From assembly GCF_025150565.1 (NCBI RefSeq), contig NZ_CP102283.1:868001-932000 (forward strand): 64,000 nt of DNA, read 5' to 3'. Position 1 is the stretch's first letter; every line of letters starts with the position of its first letter. Positions 9,889-18,324 of the stretch are shown piece after piece. Under the pieces are notes generated by a model that saw nothing but the letters and a program-made list of their open reading frames with translations, searched no databases and was not told the DNA's origin. The position numbers were made by a program, and so were the translations under genes. The DNA is from Granulicatella adiacens ATCC 49175 (GTDB lineage Bacteria; Bacillota; Bacilli; Lactobacillales; Aerococcaceae).

Positions 9889-9921
9889 AAGAGGTAGCAA
9901 TGCGCGCTGCCTCTTATTTTA
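9889..9921 (+). terminator. Terminator after smc
   Basis: A 10-bp stem (AAGAGGTAGC 9889-9898 with GCTGCCTCTT 9906-9915, one G-T pair) is followed by ATTTTATA, just past the smc stop. Confidence 0.8.
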
Positions 9922-9942
9922 TAATACGAATGGTTTATTTTA

Positions 9943-9951
9943 TGGTATACT
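9943..9951 (+). promoter_or_regulatory. Extended -10 promoter for the HAD gene and ftsY
   Basis: TGGTATACT (9943-9951) is an extended -10 element with no good -35. A second TATAAT lies at 9975-9980. One or both should drive the downstream phosphatase, since a terminator separates it from smc. Confidence 0.5.
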
Positions 9952-10011
9952 ATAAGAGATACGTTCAATGTGCGTATAATGTGAGCAGAAATGCTTAAAG
10001 GAGTTTTATAG

Positions 10012-10833
10012 TTGATTAAATTAATTGCACTAGATTTAGATGGAACATTATTAACTGGTGAAAAGAAGATAACTGAAGAAAATAAAAAAGCTATTCAATT
10101 AGCCAAAGAAAATGGGATTAAAGTAGTTCTTTGTACGGGTCGACCAATTGTAAGTATTGTTCATTTGCTTGAAGAATTAGACCTAATGGGGGACGATGAT
10201 TACGCAGTTAACTTTAATGGCGGCCTGATTCAAAAAACAAAACATGGAGAAATCGTCTATGAAACAGGGCATACTGTAGAAGATATGAAGTATTGCCATG
10301 AAGAAGTAACCAAAGTAGGGCTTCCATTAGTGATGATTGATACGGTAAGAGCTTACGAGCCAACGCCTCCCAAAGGACGTCCGTCAATTTATAATACATT
10401 ACCGCATCCAATTACGTTTGAACAAAAGAATCCAGAAGATTTCGAAGAGGGACATATCTTTAATAAAGCCGTTCTTTGTATCGCTCAAGACATCTTGGAT
10501 GAAGGAATTGCAAAATTACCAAAAGAATTCTTCGAACGCTTTAACTGTATGAAATCAAGAACATTTTTATTAGAAGTTGTTCCAAAACATGTTTCAAAAG
10601 GAAATGGCTTAAAGATGTTAGGAGAAATTCTAGGAATTTCGCTGGATGAAATGGCAGCATGTGGTGATGAGGAAAATGACTTACCAATGTTAACAGTTGT
10701 CGGTTATCCAGTAGCCATGGGCAATGGCTCAAAAGAAGTCAAAGATGTAGCAAAATATGTAACAGCAACGAATGAGGATTCAGGTGTTGCTAAGGCTATT
10801 TATCATATTATAGAAATGAATAAACAAGCGTAA
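10012..10833 (+). CDS. Cof-type HAD-IIB phosphatase
   Basis: This is a 273-residue sugar-phosphate-phosphatase-like protein of the HAD IIB (Cof/YidA) group. Motif I is DLDGTLL with aspartates at residues 8 and 10, motif II is LCTGRP near 44, the cap domain fills about 85-190, and motif IV is CGDEENDLPML near 220. Start is TTG at 10012, preceded by AAGGAG at eight bases and giving the usual MIKLIALDLDGT opening. Its true substrate cannot be deduced. It lies 14 bases before ftsY and probably shares its transcript, an arrangement seen in several lactic acid bacteria. Confidence 0.9.
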   Translation: MIKLIALDLDGTLLTGEKKITEENKKAIQLAKENGIKVVLCTGRPIVSIVHLLEELDLMGDDDYAVNFNGGLIQKTKHGEIVYETGHTVEDMKYCHEEVTKVGLPLVMIDTVRAYEPTPPKGRPSIYNTLPHPITFEQKNPEDFEEGHIFNKAVLCIAQDILDEGIAKLPKEFFERFNCMKSRTFLLEVVPKHVSKGNGLKMLGEILGISLDEMAACGDEENDLPMLTVVGYPVAMGNGSKEVKDVAKYVTATNEDSGVAKAIYHIIEMNKQA

Positions 10834-10847
10834 AGTGAGGGAAAAAT

Positions 10848-11852
10848 ATGGGATTATTTGATCGAATTAAACGTGCCTTTACTGGTGAAGATGAAGTCAT
10901 TAAACATGAGGAAAAGAAAGAATCAATTGTTATTGAAAAATATGACAAAGGGATGGAAAAAACGCGTCGCAGTTTCTCAGATAGATTGAATGAATTTCTT
11001 GCAGATTTCAGAGAAATCGATGAAGATTTCTTTGAGGATTTAGAAGAGACTTTTATTTCTTCAGACGTAGGTTTCGAAATGACTTTGGCGATTACGGACG
11101 CCTTAAGAGATGAAGTTCGTTTAAAAAATGCAACAACTTCTGGTCAAGTCAAAGAAGTCATCATTGAGAAGATGGTAGACATTTACGAAAAAGGCGAAGA
11201 TAATTTATCAGTGCTTAAAAAAGCTGAAGGTCGTCCAACAGTTCTAATGTTTGTTGGTGTCAATGGTGTTGGTAAAACAACAACGATAGGAAAAATTGCT
11301 TGGAGACTGAAGCAAGAAGGTAACAAAGTTTTACTTGCTGCAGGAGATACATTCAGAGCTGGAGCCATTCAACAGTTAGAAGTCTGGGGAGAACGTGTCG
11401 GAGTTCCTGTTGTTGCAGGTAAAGAAGGTGGCGACCCTTCTTCAGTTGTCTTTGATGCTATTAAGAAGGCTAAAGAAGAAAACTTTGATTATTTATTAAT
11501 CGATACGGCTGGACGTCTTCAAAACAAAGTGAATTTGATGAAAGAGTTAGAAAAGATGAATCGTATCATCTCCCGTGAAATTGAAACGGGAGCAGATGAG
11601 ACTTTATTAGTTTTAGATGCGACAACTGGTCAAAATGCTTTAGTTCAGGCGAAACAGTTTGGAGAAACCATTGATATTACTGGGTTAATCTTAACAAAAT
11701 TAGATGGTACAGCAAAAGGTGGAGTTATTTTATCGATTCGTCATGAATTAAATATTCCTGTTAAATTCATTGGTTTAGGTGAACAGATGGACGACTTGCA
11801 ACCATTTGAACCAGAACAATTTATTTACGGATTAGTGAAAGATATGTTATAA
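10848..11852 (+). CDS. ftsY: Signal recognition particle receptor FtsY
   Basis: FtsY is the membrane-associated GTPase that docks SRP-ribosome complexes at the Sec translocon. The 334-residue protein has a short charged N-terminal region, the helical N domain (about 35-115) and the G domain with GVNGVGKTTT near residue 135, the DTFRAGA motif, DTAGR near 219 and TKLDGTAKGG near 282. The acidic A domain of enterobacterial FtsY is absent, as usual for Firmicutes. GAGGG precedes the ATG. Confidence 0.96.
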   Translation: MGLFDRIKRAFTGEDEVIKHEEKKESIVIEKYDKGMEKTRRSFSDRLNEFLADFREIDEDFFEDLEETFISSDVGFEMTLAITDALRDEVRLKNATTSGQVKEVIIEKMVDIYEKGEDNLSVLKKAEGRPTVLMFVGVNGVGKTTTIGKIAWRLKQEGNKVLLAAGDTFRAGAIQQLEVWGERVGVPVVAGKEGGDPSSVVFDAIKKAKEENFDYLLIDTAGRLQNKVNLMKELEKMNRIISREIETGADETLLVLDATTGQNALVQAKQFGETIDITGLILTKLDGTAKGGVILSIRHELNIPVKFIGLGEQMDDLQPFEPEQFIYGLVKDML

Positions 11853-11885
11853 TACATTTATATTAAATTGAAATGAGGCGATATA

Positions 11886-12602
11886 ATGGAGAATAATCAT
11901 TATAGTGTTCAATCTAGTATTGAAGGAAGAAATCAATTTTTCATGAAAGTATACGGCTGGATGTTTGGTGGAATTGCAATTTCTGCTGTGGTTGCTTATT
12001 TATTTAGCACAACTCCTGCATTATTCAGTCTATTTTATAATTTCATGGTAAAAACACATGGATATGGTATGTGGGGAATTTTCTTATTGCAATTAGTTCT
12101 TGTATTTTTAATGCGACCTGATTACGAAAAATTAGGAAATCCTATTCGCTATATGGTGATGTATTGCTTATATGCTGCACTAACAGGGTTAACATTCTTT
12201 ACATTAACTTTTGTATATGATTTAGGTAGTATTGTTCAAGCATTTGCTTCTACATGTGCTTTGTTTGTTGGTCTATCAGTAGTAGGTTTTACAACTAAGA
12301 AAGATTTAACTGGATGGGGACAACAAGCTTTAGGCGCTTTAATAGGCCTTATTATTGCAAGTGCTCTTAACTTATTCTTCTTCCGTAGTTCAATGGTAGA
12401 GTGGATTATGTCAGGTATCTCTCTAATCATCTTTATCATATTAACAATTTATGATACACAAAAACTAAAAAGAATGTATGATTACTTCGAAGGACAATCA
12501 GCTCTTGAAGGAATTGCCATTCTAGGTGCTTTAGAATTATATCTTGACTTTATTAACATCTTCTTAGATATTCTTCGTTTATTCGGAAGTGGAAAAGATT
12601 AA
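11886..12602 (+). CDS. Bax inhibitor-1/YccA family membrane protein
   Basis: A 238-residue integral membrane protein with about seven hydrophobic helices and almost no soluble part. The order and spacing of segments and the C-terminal IYDTQKLKRMYDYFEG ... ALELYLDFINIFLDILRLFG block are typical of the Bax inhibitor-1 (UPF0005) family, whose bacterial members form pH-sensitive calcium-leak channels (BsYetJ). Physiological role in this organism is unknown. It lies 33 bases after ftsY, has an AGGCGATATA leader before its ATG and ends at a terminator. Confidence 0.88.
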   Translation: MENNHYSVQSSIEGRNQFFMKVYGWMFGGIAISAVVAYLFSTTPALFSLFYNFMVKTHGYGMWGIFLLQLVLVFLMRPDYEKLGNPIRYMVMYCLYAALTGLTFFTLTFVYDLGSIVQAFASTCALFVGLSVVGFTTKKDLTGWGQQALGALIGLIIASALNLFFFRSSMVEWIMSGISLIIFIILTIYDTQKLKRMYDYFEGQSALEGIAILGALELYLDFINIFLDILRLFGSGKD

Positions 12603-12613
12603 TTCGTTGAAAT

Positions 12614-12644
12614 AGGTCTGGGTTAATCCCAGGCTTATTTTTTT
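12614..12644 (+). terminator. Terminator after the Bax-inhibitor gene
   Basis: A stem (GGTCTGGG 12615-12622 with CCCAGGCT 12628-12635, two G-T pairs) precedes a run of seven T at 12638-12644. Confidence 0.8.
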
Positions 12645-12742
12645 GTAAAAATATTTTTAGTAGGAAAGAAATAATTACATGCATTATAGTAGAAAATCAT
12701 GTATACTACCTACGTACGCATTAACGATATAGGAGGAAATTT

Positions 12743-13729
12743 ATGTTTGAGTTAAATGCATTCGATTATGAGGATATTCAATTAGTCCCAAATAAATGTA
12801 TTGTAAATAGTCGTTCGGAGTGTGATACTACAGTAAAATTAGGGAAGTTCACTTTTAAACTTCCAGTAGTTCCTGCTAATATGCAAACAGTTATTGATGA
12901 ATCTGTGGCAGAGTTTTTAGCGAAGAATGGTTATTTTTATATTATGCATCGTTTTGATGAGCAAAGTCGCTTGCCATTTGTAAAACGAATGAAAGAGAAT
13001 GGTTTAATATCATCTATTAGTGTGGGTGTAAAACCGCAAGAGTATGATTTCATTCTAGAATTAAAAGAAAAAAACTTAGTTCCTGACTATATCACAATAG
13101 ATATCGCCCATGGTCATTCAAATTCTGTGATTGATATGATTGGCCATATTAAAAAACATTTACCAGAAACTTTTGTAATTGCTGGAAATGTAGGAACGCC
13201 AGAAGCCGTTCGTGAACTTGAGAATGCTGGGGCAGATGCAACAAAAGTAGGGATTGGACCTGGAAAAGTATGCATTACAAAAATTAAAACAGGATTTGGT
13301 ACTGGCGGATGGCAGTTAGCGGCTCTACGTTGGTGCTCTAAAGCTGCTCGTAAACCTCTCATTGCAGATGGTGGAATCCGTACTCATGGTGACATTGCTA
13401 AATCTATTCGTTTTGGTGCCACAATGGTTATGATTGGTTCACTTTTTGCAGGACATGAAGAGTCACCCGGTAAAACTGTGGAAGTGGATGGACAATTATA
13501 CAAAGAGTATTTTGGAAGTGCTTCTGAGTACCAAAAAGGGGAACGTAAAAATGTGGAAGGTAAGAAAATTGTCGTTCCATATAAGGGATTGCTTCAAGAT
13601 ACTTTAATTGAAATGCAACAAGATTTGCAATCATCAATTTCTTATGCAGGCGGAAAAGATATCGAAGCCATTCGTAAAGTTGATTATGTGATTGTAAAAA
13701 ACTCTATTTTTAATGGGGATTCTATTTAA
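12743..13729 (+). CDS. guaC: GMP reductase
   Basis: GuaC reduces GMP to IMP and ammonia with NADPH, returning guanine nucleotides to the purine pool. The 328-residue protein has the IMPDH/GMPR barrel: PANMQTVID near 49, a phosphate-binding GGIRTHGD near residue 211 and the catalytic loop [20 protein letters not shown] with the active Cys near 176. Length and the TGFGTGG loop separate it from IMP dehydrogenase, which carries CBS domains. AGGAGG precedes the ATG. It stands alone between two terminators; TATACT at 12702-12707 is the likely -10. Confidence 0.95.
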   Translation: MFELNAFDYEDIQLVPNKCIVNSRSECDTTVKLGKFTFKLPVVPANMQTVIDESVAEFLAKNGYFYIMHRFDEQSRLPFVKRMKENGLISSISVGVKPQEYDFILELKEKNLVPDYITIDIAHGHSNSVIDMIGHIKKHLPETFVIAGNVGTPEAVRELENAGADATKVGIGPGKVCITKIKTGFGTGGWQLAALRWCSKAARKPLIADGGIRTHGDIAKSIRFGATMVMIGSLFAGHEESPGKTVEVDGQLYKEYFGSASEYQKGERKNVEGKKIVVPYKGLLQDTLIEMQQDLQSSISYAGGKDIEAIRKVDYVIVKNSIFNGDSI

Positions 13730-13740
13730 ACAGATTGTTA

Positions 13741-13770
13741 AGCAGAAAGAGAAATCTTTCTGCTTTTTTA
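13741..13770 (+). terminator. Terminator after guaC
   Basis: A perfect 9-bp stem (AGCAGAAAG 13741-13749 with CTTTCTGCT 13756-13764) is followed by a T-run. Confidence 0.9.
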
Positions 13771-13798
13771 ATTTGATATTTATTCTTCGAAAATTGTT

Positions 13799-13807
13799 TG
13801 TTATACT
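13799..13807 (+). promoter_or_regulatory. Extended -10 promoter for the 13842 gene
   Basis: TGTTATACT at 13799-13807 is an extended -10 element; the -35 position is T-rich but poor. AAAGGAGG before the next ATG supports expression. Confidence 0.5.
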
Positions 13808-13841
13808 AATCTAAAGAACTCCATAAAAGGAGGAAAAAACT

Positions 13842-14441
13842 ATGTGGCTATTTAATCGAAAAAGTCGAAGGAAAGATGAATTCGAATTGGAAGAGACGCT
13901 TGATAGTGAAACTGTCGAAGTAGACAGTGATTCCGATGAAGATTGTTATCTCCAAATTTCGGAAATTATCACAGACCATAATCAGACCGTAAAAGGATTA
14001 TTAGAAAATTATTTTGAGGATCCTAGACTTTTATTGGAAGAGTTCCAAGAAGATTGCGATGAATGGAATGAGGATTCTGAACTTCTTCATGAGGAATTGT
14101 TGGATGATTATTGGTTGATTCTTCTATTGACTTTAGAAAAAGAATCATATGCTAAAAGGATATACTGGAGAGATAATGTAGAAACTGTCATGAAAAATCT
14201 CAAACAGTTAAAACAGCTAAAAGAGATTTCTCTTGATGAATGTTTAAGCCATTGTAACTATCAATCTTTAGTGGAATTTCTAGAGTGCATTTCAATGGAA
14301 CTCCAGAAGCTTGAGATAATTATTGGAACTTTCGAATTGGATGATGAGAATGTTTTAATTTTTTCAATGATGGAAAAAAGGATGGGAAAATTCAATAAAT
14401 TAGTGAATACAATAGAGAAAAGTTGGAAGCAAATTTCGTAA
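13842..14441 (+). CDS. Hypothetical acidic protein
   Basis: I do not recognise this 199-residue protein. It has a short basic start (MWLFNRKSRRK), then a strongly acidic stretch (about 13-36, many Glu/Asp), and a mainly helical remainder rich in Leu and Glu with no signal peptide or membrane segment. A strong AAAGGAGG and an extended -10 promoter precede it, and a weak hairpin overlaps its stop, so it is probably a monocistronic gene. Its neighbours guaC and dacA give no functional hint. It may be lineage-specific. Confidence 0.7.
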   Translation: MWLFNRKSRRKDEFELEETLDSETVEVDSDSDEDCYLQISEIITDHNQTVKGLLENYFEDPRLLLEEFQEDCDEWNEDSELLHEELLDDYWLILLLTLEKESYAKRIYWRDNVETVMKNLKQLKQLKEISLDECLSHCNYQSLVEFLECISMELQKLEIIIGTFELDDENVLIFSMMEKRMGKFNKLVNTIEKSWKQIS

Positions 14442-14468
14442 CGATTACAAAATGGTTACGTTTTTGCT
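14437..14468 (+). terminator. Weak terminator overlapping the stop of the 13842 gene
   Basis: CGTAAC (14437-14442, including the TAA stop) can pair with GTTACG (14455-14460), followed by TTTTTGCTTCT. Confidence 0.6.
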
Positions 14469-14477
14469 TCTTTCTAT

Positions 14478-14506
14478 TTGAAAACTTAAGAAAATCTTAG
14501 TAAAAT
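14478..14506 (+). promoter_or_regulatory. Promoter for dacA
   Basis: TTGAAA (14478-14483), a 17-base spacer and TAAAAT (14501-14506) lie 26 bases before the dacA start. Confidence 0.7.
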
Positions 14507-14531
14507 AAAATAGATTGTAAGGAGGATAGTG

Positions 14532-16034
14532 ATGAATAAACGAAATTTAAAGTTTCTACTTGGAGTACTGAGTTGTTCTTTTGTATTAACTAGTTTAGCA
14601 CCCATTTCAGCGGAGGAAACGACAGAAGAATCTGTTTCGCAAACAACTGTTGTGGAAGAAACAGAAGAAGCACCAACAACGGTCGCTCCGGAGAAGAAAG
14701 AAGAAACGACTCAGCAAAAATCAACAGAACTTTCTATTGAAGATGAGATTTTCGAGATCACTCAAAGATATGGTTATGATGTTAGTGAGTATTATCGACC
14801 AGAAAGTGCCATTTTAGTCGATGCTGAAACTGGACAAATTTTATATGGTGACCATATTGATAAGCCTTGGGATCCTGCTAGTACTACTAAACTAATGACA
14901 GCTTATTTAGTATATGAAGCTATTAAAGCTGGAAAAATTACATTAGATACGAAAATTACTGCGACTGAATTAGACAGAGCTATTTCTACGATTGATGATA
15001 TTAGTAATAATCAAATTAGAGCAGGTATTGAATATCCGGTTCGAGATTTATTATATTTAATGATGTATCCTTCTTCAAATGTAGCTACTGTGATGCTTTC
15101 GCACGCTATCAGTCAATCAAATGAAGAATATATTAAAATGATGAACGATAAAGCAAAAGAACTTGGTATGACGAATTCTAAGTTCTATAATCCAAGTGGA
15201 GCAGTGGTATCGGCGTTCCGTGGATTATATACCGTGGAAGGTGTTCCAGATGAGTATAATCAAACAACTGCTAGAGATTTAGCAACTTTATCTTATTATT
15301 TCTTAAAAAATTACCCAGAATTTCTTGAAATCACTAGAGAGCCAGCAGTGACAACAATGGAAGGAACGGTGGTAGAAGAAACATTCTACACACTAAACCA
15401 ACTAGCAAGCGGAATGAATCAAGGTTATTTCCATGTTGATGGTTTTAAAACTGGATCTTCTCCTAATGCAGCTTTGAACCATGTTATTACAGCAAAAGAA
15501 AAAGGTAGACGAGTAATCGAAGTGCTAATGGGGGTAGGTAGTTGGAGTGATTATAATACTAGCGTATACTACAGAGCTCAATTTGGGAATGCTATTTTAG
15601 AAAAGGCATTTACGGAATATCATGAAGAAACAGTTTTAAAAGCTGGAGTTCATGAAATTGATGGTCAAGAAATTAAAGTAGAAAAAGATATTAAAGCTAT
15701 TACCAAAGGCGATTCAAAACCAACTTATAAATTAGTTGGCGATGAAATTATCGTTGAAAATACTTTTCCAACTTTAACAAAAGCGATTAAAAGTAATGTA
15801 CATAAAGTTACTAAGGTAGTAGAAGAAACAACAACTGAAGAACCTGCAACTACGTCTGAAGCTAAGAATGAAGGTGTATTATCCTTTAATGATGAGGATA
15901 CAAACACTTTTGTTGGATGGTTACGAAGCTTAAGTAAAAACCCATTATTACTTGCTGGCATTTTATTAGCTTTAAGTGTATTTATTAGTGGGATTGTGAT
16001 TGCAACTGTTCAAGTATTCAAAAAAGATTATTAA
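14532..16034 (+). CDS. dacA: D-alanyl-D-alanine carboxypeptidase (PBP5/DacA type)
   Basis: DacA trims the terminal D-Ala of peptidoglycan pentapeptides outside the cell. The 500-residue precursor has a signal peptide (MNKRNLKFLLGVL, cleavage probably after ISA), a Thr/Glu-rich linker to about residue 70, and an S11 penicillin-binding domain with all three motifs: STTK with the nucleophile Ser117, SSN at 181-183 and KTG at 306-308. The PBP5 C-terminal domain follows, then another Thr/Glu-rich stretch and a transmembrane anchor with a short basic tail (QVFKKDY). ATG 14532 is preferred over GTG 14529 because GGAGG lies six bases upstream. Confidence 0.95.
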   Translation: MNKRNLKFLLGVLSCSFVLTSLAPISAEETTEESVSQTTVVEETEEAPTTVAPEKKEETTQQKSTELSIEDEIFEITQRYGYDVSEYYRPESAILVDAETGQILYGDHIDKPWDPASTTKLMTAYLVYEAIKAGKITLDTKITATELDRAISTIDDISNNQIRAGIEYPVRDLLYLMMYPSSNVATVMLSHAISQSNEEYIKMMNDKAKELGMTNSKFYNPSGAVVSAFRGLYTVEGVPDEYNQTTARDLATLSYYFLKNYPEFLEITREPAVTTMEGTVVEETFYTLNQLASGMNQGYFHVDGFKTGSSPNAALNHVITAKEKGRRVIEVLMGVGSWSDYNTSVYYRAQFGNAILEKAFTEYHEETVLKAGVHEIDGQEIKVEKDIKAITKGDSKPTYKLVGDEIIVENTFPTLTKAIKSNVHKVTKVVEETTTEEPATTSEAKNEGVLSFNDEDTNTFVGWLRSLSKNPLLLAGILLALSVFISGIVIATVQVFKKDY

Positions 16035-16035
16035 A

Positions 16036-16075
16036 ACAAGAAACCCCTGAGAATTTCTTCTCAGGGGTTTCTTGT
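16036..16075. terminator. Bidirectional terminator between dacA and the TVP38 gene
   Basis: A perfect 17-bp stem (16036-16052 with 16059-16075) around a six-base loop ends two convergent genes. It begins two bases after the dacA stop and ends one base before the reverse-strand gene. T-rich sequence is present on both sides. Confidence 0.9.
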
Positions 16076-16702
16076 TTATTTAAAGAATGCCCAGAACCAA
16101 TCGATGATGAATCTTAATCCGATAGTATAAGCAGCTAATGTGAATGGCTTAAAGACTAGAATAATAATAATGAACTTTTTATAAGTCATCTTTGTTAAAC
16201 CAGCTAACATACATAAAAAGTCATCCGGAGAAACTGGGAAGAACATCATAAAAGCAAAAAAGTAGTCAAACCATTTTCCTTTATCCAGCCAATTGATATA
16301 ACGATTATACGTATTTTCACTGACCATTGATTTTACGAATTGTTGACCGTATTGACGAGCAAGATAGAATGCGATAATCGAACCGATAATGATACCGATG
16401 TAATTGTAGACATTCCCGATAATATTTCCGTAAATATAAACCCCAGCAATACTTGTTAGAGCACCTGGTATAATTGGAACAACCGTTTGTAAGATTTGGA
16501 GAAAGATAAAAATTGGAGGTCCCCAAATTCCCGCCTGTAACATATACGCAGATAAAGTCTCTTCAGAAGTGAATAAGCCCTTTTGCCAAGCCCAAACAAT
16601 AAATACGACTGTTGCGATTGCTCCTAAAATGGAAGCAATATTCATTACTTTCTGAGCGGTAGGTGAGAGTGGTTTTCCTTGTTTAATTTCGTTGGTTGTC
16701 AT
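16076..16702 (-). CDS. TVP38/TMEM64 (DedA-like) family membrane protein
   Basis: A 208-residue integral membrane protein with about five hydrophobic segments. The central block (GIWGPPIFIFLQILQTVVPIIPG, IYGNIIGNVYNYIGIIIGS) matches the SNARE-associated/VTT domain of TVP38 and DedA proteins, some of which act in lipid (undecaprenyl phosphate or phospholipid) translocation; the substrate here is unknown. It lies ten bases after the glycosyltransferase in the same direction and is therefore probably part of a glycolipid or envelope operon. A GGAG-type ribosome site precedes the start. Confidence 0.85.
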   Translation of the reverse strand: MTTNEIKQGKPLSPTAQKVMNIASILGAIATVVFIVWAWQKGLFTSEETLSAYMLQAGIWGPPIFIFLQILQTVVPIIPGALTSIAGVYIYGNIIGNVYNYIGIIIGSIIAFYLARQYGQQFVKSMVSENTYNRYINWLDKGKWFDYFFAFMMFFPVSPDDFLCMLAGLTKMTYKKFIIIILVFKPFTLAAYTIGLRFIIDWFWAFFK

Positions 16703-16712
16703 TGTTGCTCCT

Positions 16713-17747
16713 TTATGATTTTAAATTTCTTTCTGTTGCAACTTTATCGTAAAATTGTTGCCATTGGAGAAGAATACTCTCTTTTGAGTAAAATTGTTCG
16801 CCACGTTTTGAGCCTTCACATGCCATAGCATAGTACTCAGGATCTTCTTTAAGTTTAGTTAATTGTTCTTTAAACGTTTGTTGACTTGTCCCTTTTAAAT
16901 AGTAGTCAAATAATATTGGCTTGTACTCAGGTAAGTCACGTAATAGAAGAGGAATATTAGCATTCATGGATTCTAAAATAGTCATAGGGAATAATTCTTC
17001 AAAAGAAAGTTGTAACATGACATCAGCCATATTAAAAAATTCATTCATTTGGTTTCTTTCAACCAATCCTAGAAAATGAACATTATCAGGAAGATCATCC
17101 ATATGTTCCATAATTTCTTTGCGTCCTTCAGAAATTCCTTTAAAAGCAAAGTCTCCAGCCCAAACGAACTGAATTTCAGGCATTTTTTCAGCTAAATCGA
17201 TAAATTCTAGAACACCTTTTCTCATTTGCAATTGACCTGCAGATACAACGGTGAACTGATCAGGATTTAATCCAAATTTCTTTCTTAATTCCCTTTTAGA
17301 TTGATCAGTGATTTTATAAAAGGTTTCACGAGATACAAAGTTTGGAATATAAGTAACTTTCGAACGATCGACTCCATAATGTTCGAGGTCGTCAATAAAA
17401 CGTGGATTCACAGTCACTAAATAATCCGCTTGTTTGTAAAAAGATAAGACATATTTATAGAACAATTCTTTTATTGGTTTTGGAAGAGAAATACTCTTTT
17501 CGAGTGTTTCAGGTAAGAAATGTACTGATGCTATTGTTGGTTGCTTCTTATTGTTTAAGAATGACTTAAACAGAAAGTCTGGATTAATTGTATGAATATG
17601 ATTAATATCAGCAATCTTTAATTGGTTTACAACTACTTTGTATCCTTTAAGACCTTCAGTCACTAAATTAATTTGTTCCTCTGTTGCAGACATCACTCCT
17701 TGTCCTTTGACACTGTCTGCACGAGTTAGCATATTTATTGTAAGCAT
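16713..17747 (-). CDS. CpoA-like GT4 glycosyltransferase (glycolipid synthesis)
   Basis: This 344-residue GT-B fold glycosyltransferase opens with MLTINMLTRADSVKGQGV and contains VHFLPETLEKS, VNPRFIDDL, VTYIPNFVSRETF, AGQLQMRKGVLEF and ELFPMTILESM. That pattern resembles pneumococcal CpoA, which adds galactose to glucosyl-diacylglycerol; I infer a glycolipid or lipoteichoic-acid-anchor role, from remembered family resemblance. The first-step glucosyltransferase often found beside such genes is not here. The downstream VTT membrane protein fits an envelope-lipid function. No signal peptide or membrane span. Confidence 0.82.
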   Translation of the reverse strand: MLTINMLTRADSVKGQGVMSATEEQINLVTEGLKGYKVVVNQLKIADINHIHTINPDFLFKSFLNNKKQPTIASVHFLPETLEKSISLPKPIKELFYKYVLSFYKQADYLVTVNPRFIDDLEHYGVDRSKVTYIPNFVSRETFYKITDQSKRELRKKFGLNPDQFTVVSAGQLQMRKGVLEFIDLAEKMPEIQFVWAGDFAFKGISEGRKEIMEHMDDLPDNVHFLGLVERNQMNEFFNMADVMLQLSFEELFPMTILESMNANIPLLLRDLPEYKPILFDYYLKGTSQQTFKEQLTKLKEDPEYYAMACEGSKRGEQFYSKESILLQWQQFYDKVATERNLKS

Positions 17748-17777
17748 ATTGACTCCTTAATAGTATATTTCCAACCC

Positions 17778-17806
17778 ATTTTACCATGAATTAAAGCATT
17801 TGGAAA
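17778..17806 (-). promoter_or_regulatory. Promoter for the glycosyltransferase-TVP38 operon
   Basis: On the reverse strand TTTCCA (17801-17806) precedes, by 17 bases, TAAAAT (17778-17783) with an upstream TGG extension. Confidence 0.6.
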
Positions 17807-17840
17807 ACAGCATCAACAAAATTTAGAAAAATTAATGTTT

Positions 17841-17869
17841 TTGCCTTATTGTTTGAATTTTTGTATACT
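17841..17869 (+). promoter_or_regulatory. Promoter for the 17898 gene
   Basis: TTGCCT (17841-17846), a 17-base spacer and TATACT (17864-17869), 28 bases before the ATG. It is divergent from the glycosyltransferase promoter. Confidence 0.65.
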
Positions 17870-17897
17870 AAAAAAGAAGAAAGAATCGAGGGTGTTT

Positions 17898-18221
17898 ATG
17901 AAAAAAAGTAAAAAATCTAATAAAAAATCTAAAGAAGAAGAAATGACACTAGTAGATTGTTACTATATTCCTTCTGTTATAGCGGAACAATTTCAGCTTT
18001 TAAGAGAGCATTGTGCACTAGAAGTTGAAAAGGAACTAGCATTATTGTTTTCGAAAGTAGTTCGCGAGTATCGAGAAGAGGTGGGACAAGTAGTTGTTTC
18101 TTATGATGATAATGGAAATAAGACTTGCGAAATCCCTCTAAGTCCTATTGAAGTTTCAAAATTGGAAAAAGAGATTTCAGCGGAAAGATTAAATAAATAT
18201 ATCTTATCAAAGATTGATTGA
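17898..18221 (+). CDS. Hypothetical protein with lysine-rich N-terminus
   Basis: Unrecognised 107-residue soluble protein. The first 15 residues are almost all Lys, Ser and Glu, followed by a helical region (YIPSVIAEQFQLLREH) and an acidic, hydrophobic remainder. ATG 17898 is chosen because GAGGGTG lies just upstream; an in-frame ATG at 17835 would overlap the promoter. It stands alone between a divergent operon and a weak terminator, so its role is not suggested by context. Confidence 0.65.
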   Translation: MKKSKKSNKKSKEEEMTLVDCYYIPSVIAEQFQLLREHCALEVEKELALLFSKVVREYREEVGQVVVSYDDNGNKTCEIPLSPIEVSKLEKEISAERLNKYILSKID

Positions 18222-18233
18222 TAATAGAAAAGT

Positions 18234-18260
18234 AAGCTGGGCGTTGTCCAGTTTATTTTG
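18234..18260 (+). terminator. Weak terminator after the 17898 gene
   Basis: A 7-bp stem (AAGCTGG 18234-18240 with CCAGTTT 18248-18254, one G-T pair) is followed by ATTTTGTT. Confidence 0.55.
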
Positions 18261-18324
18261 TTAGAAGTCTAAGAGTTAATTATTTTTAGCAAACATCATT
18301 TGATAAAGCGTGAGGTGAAGAGAA

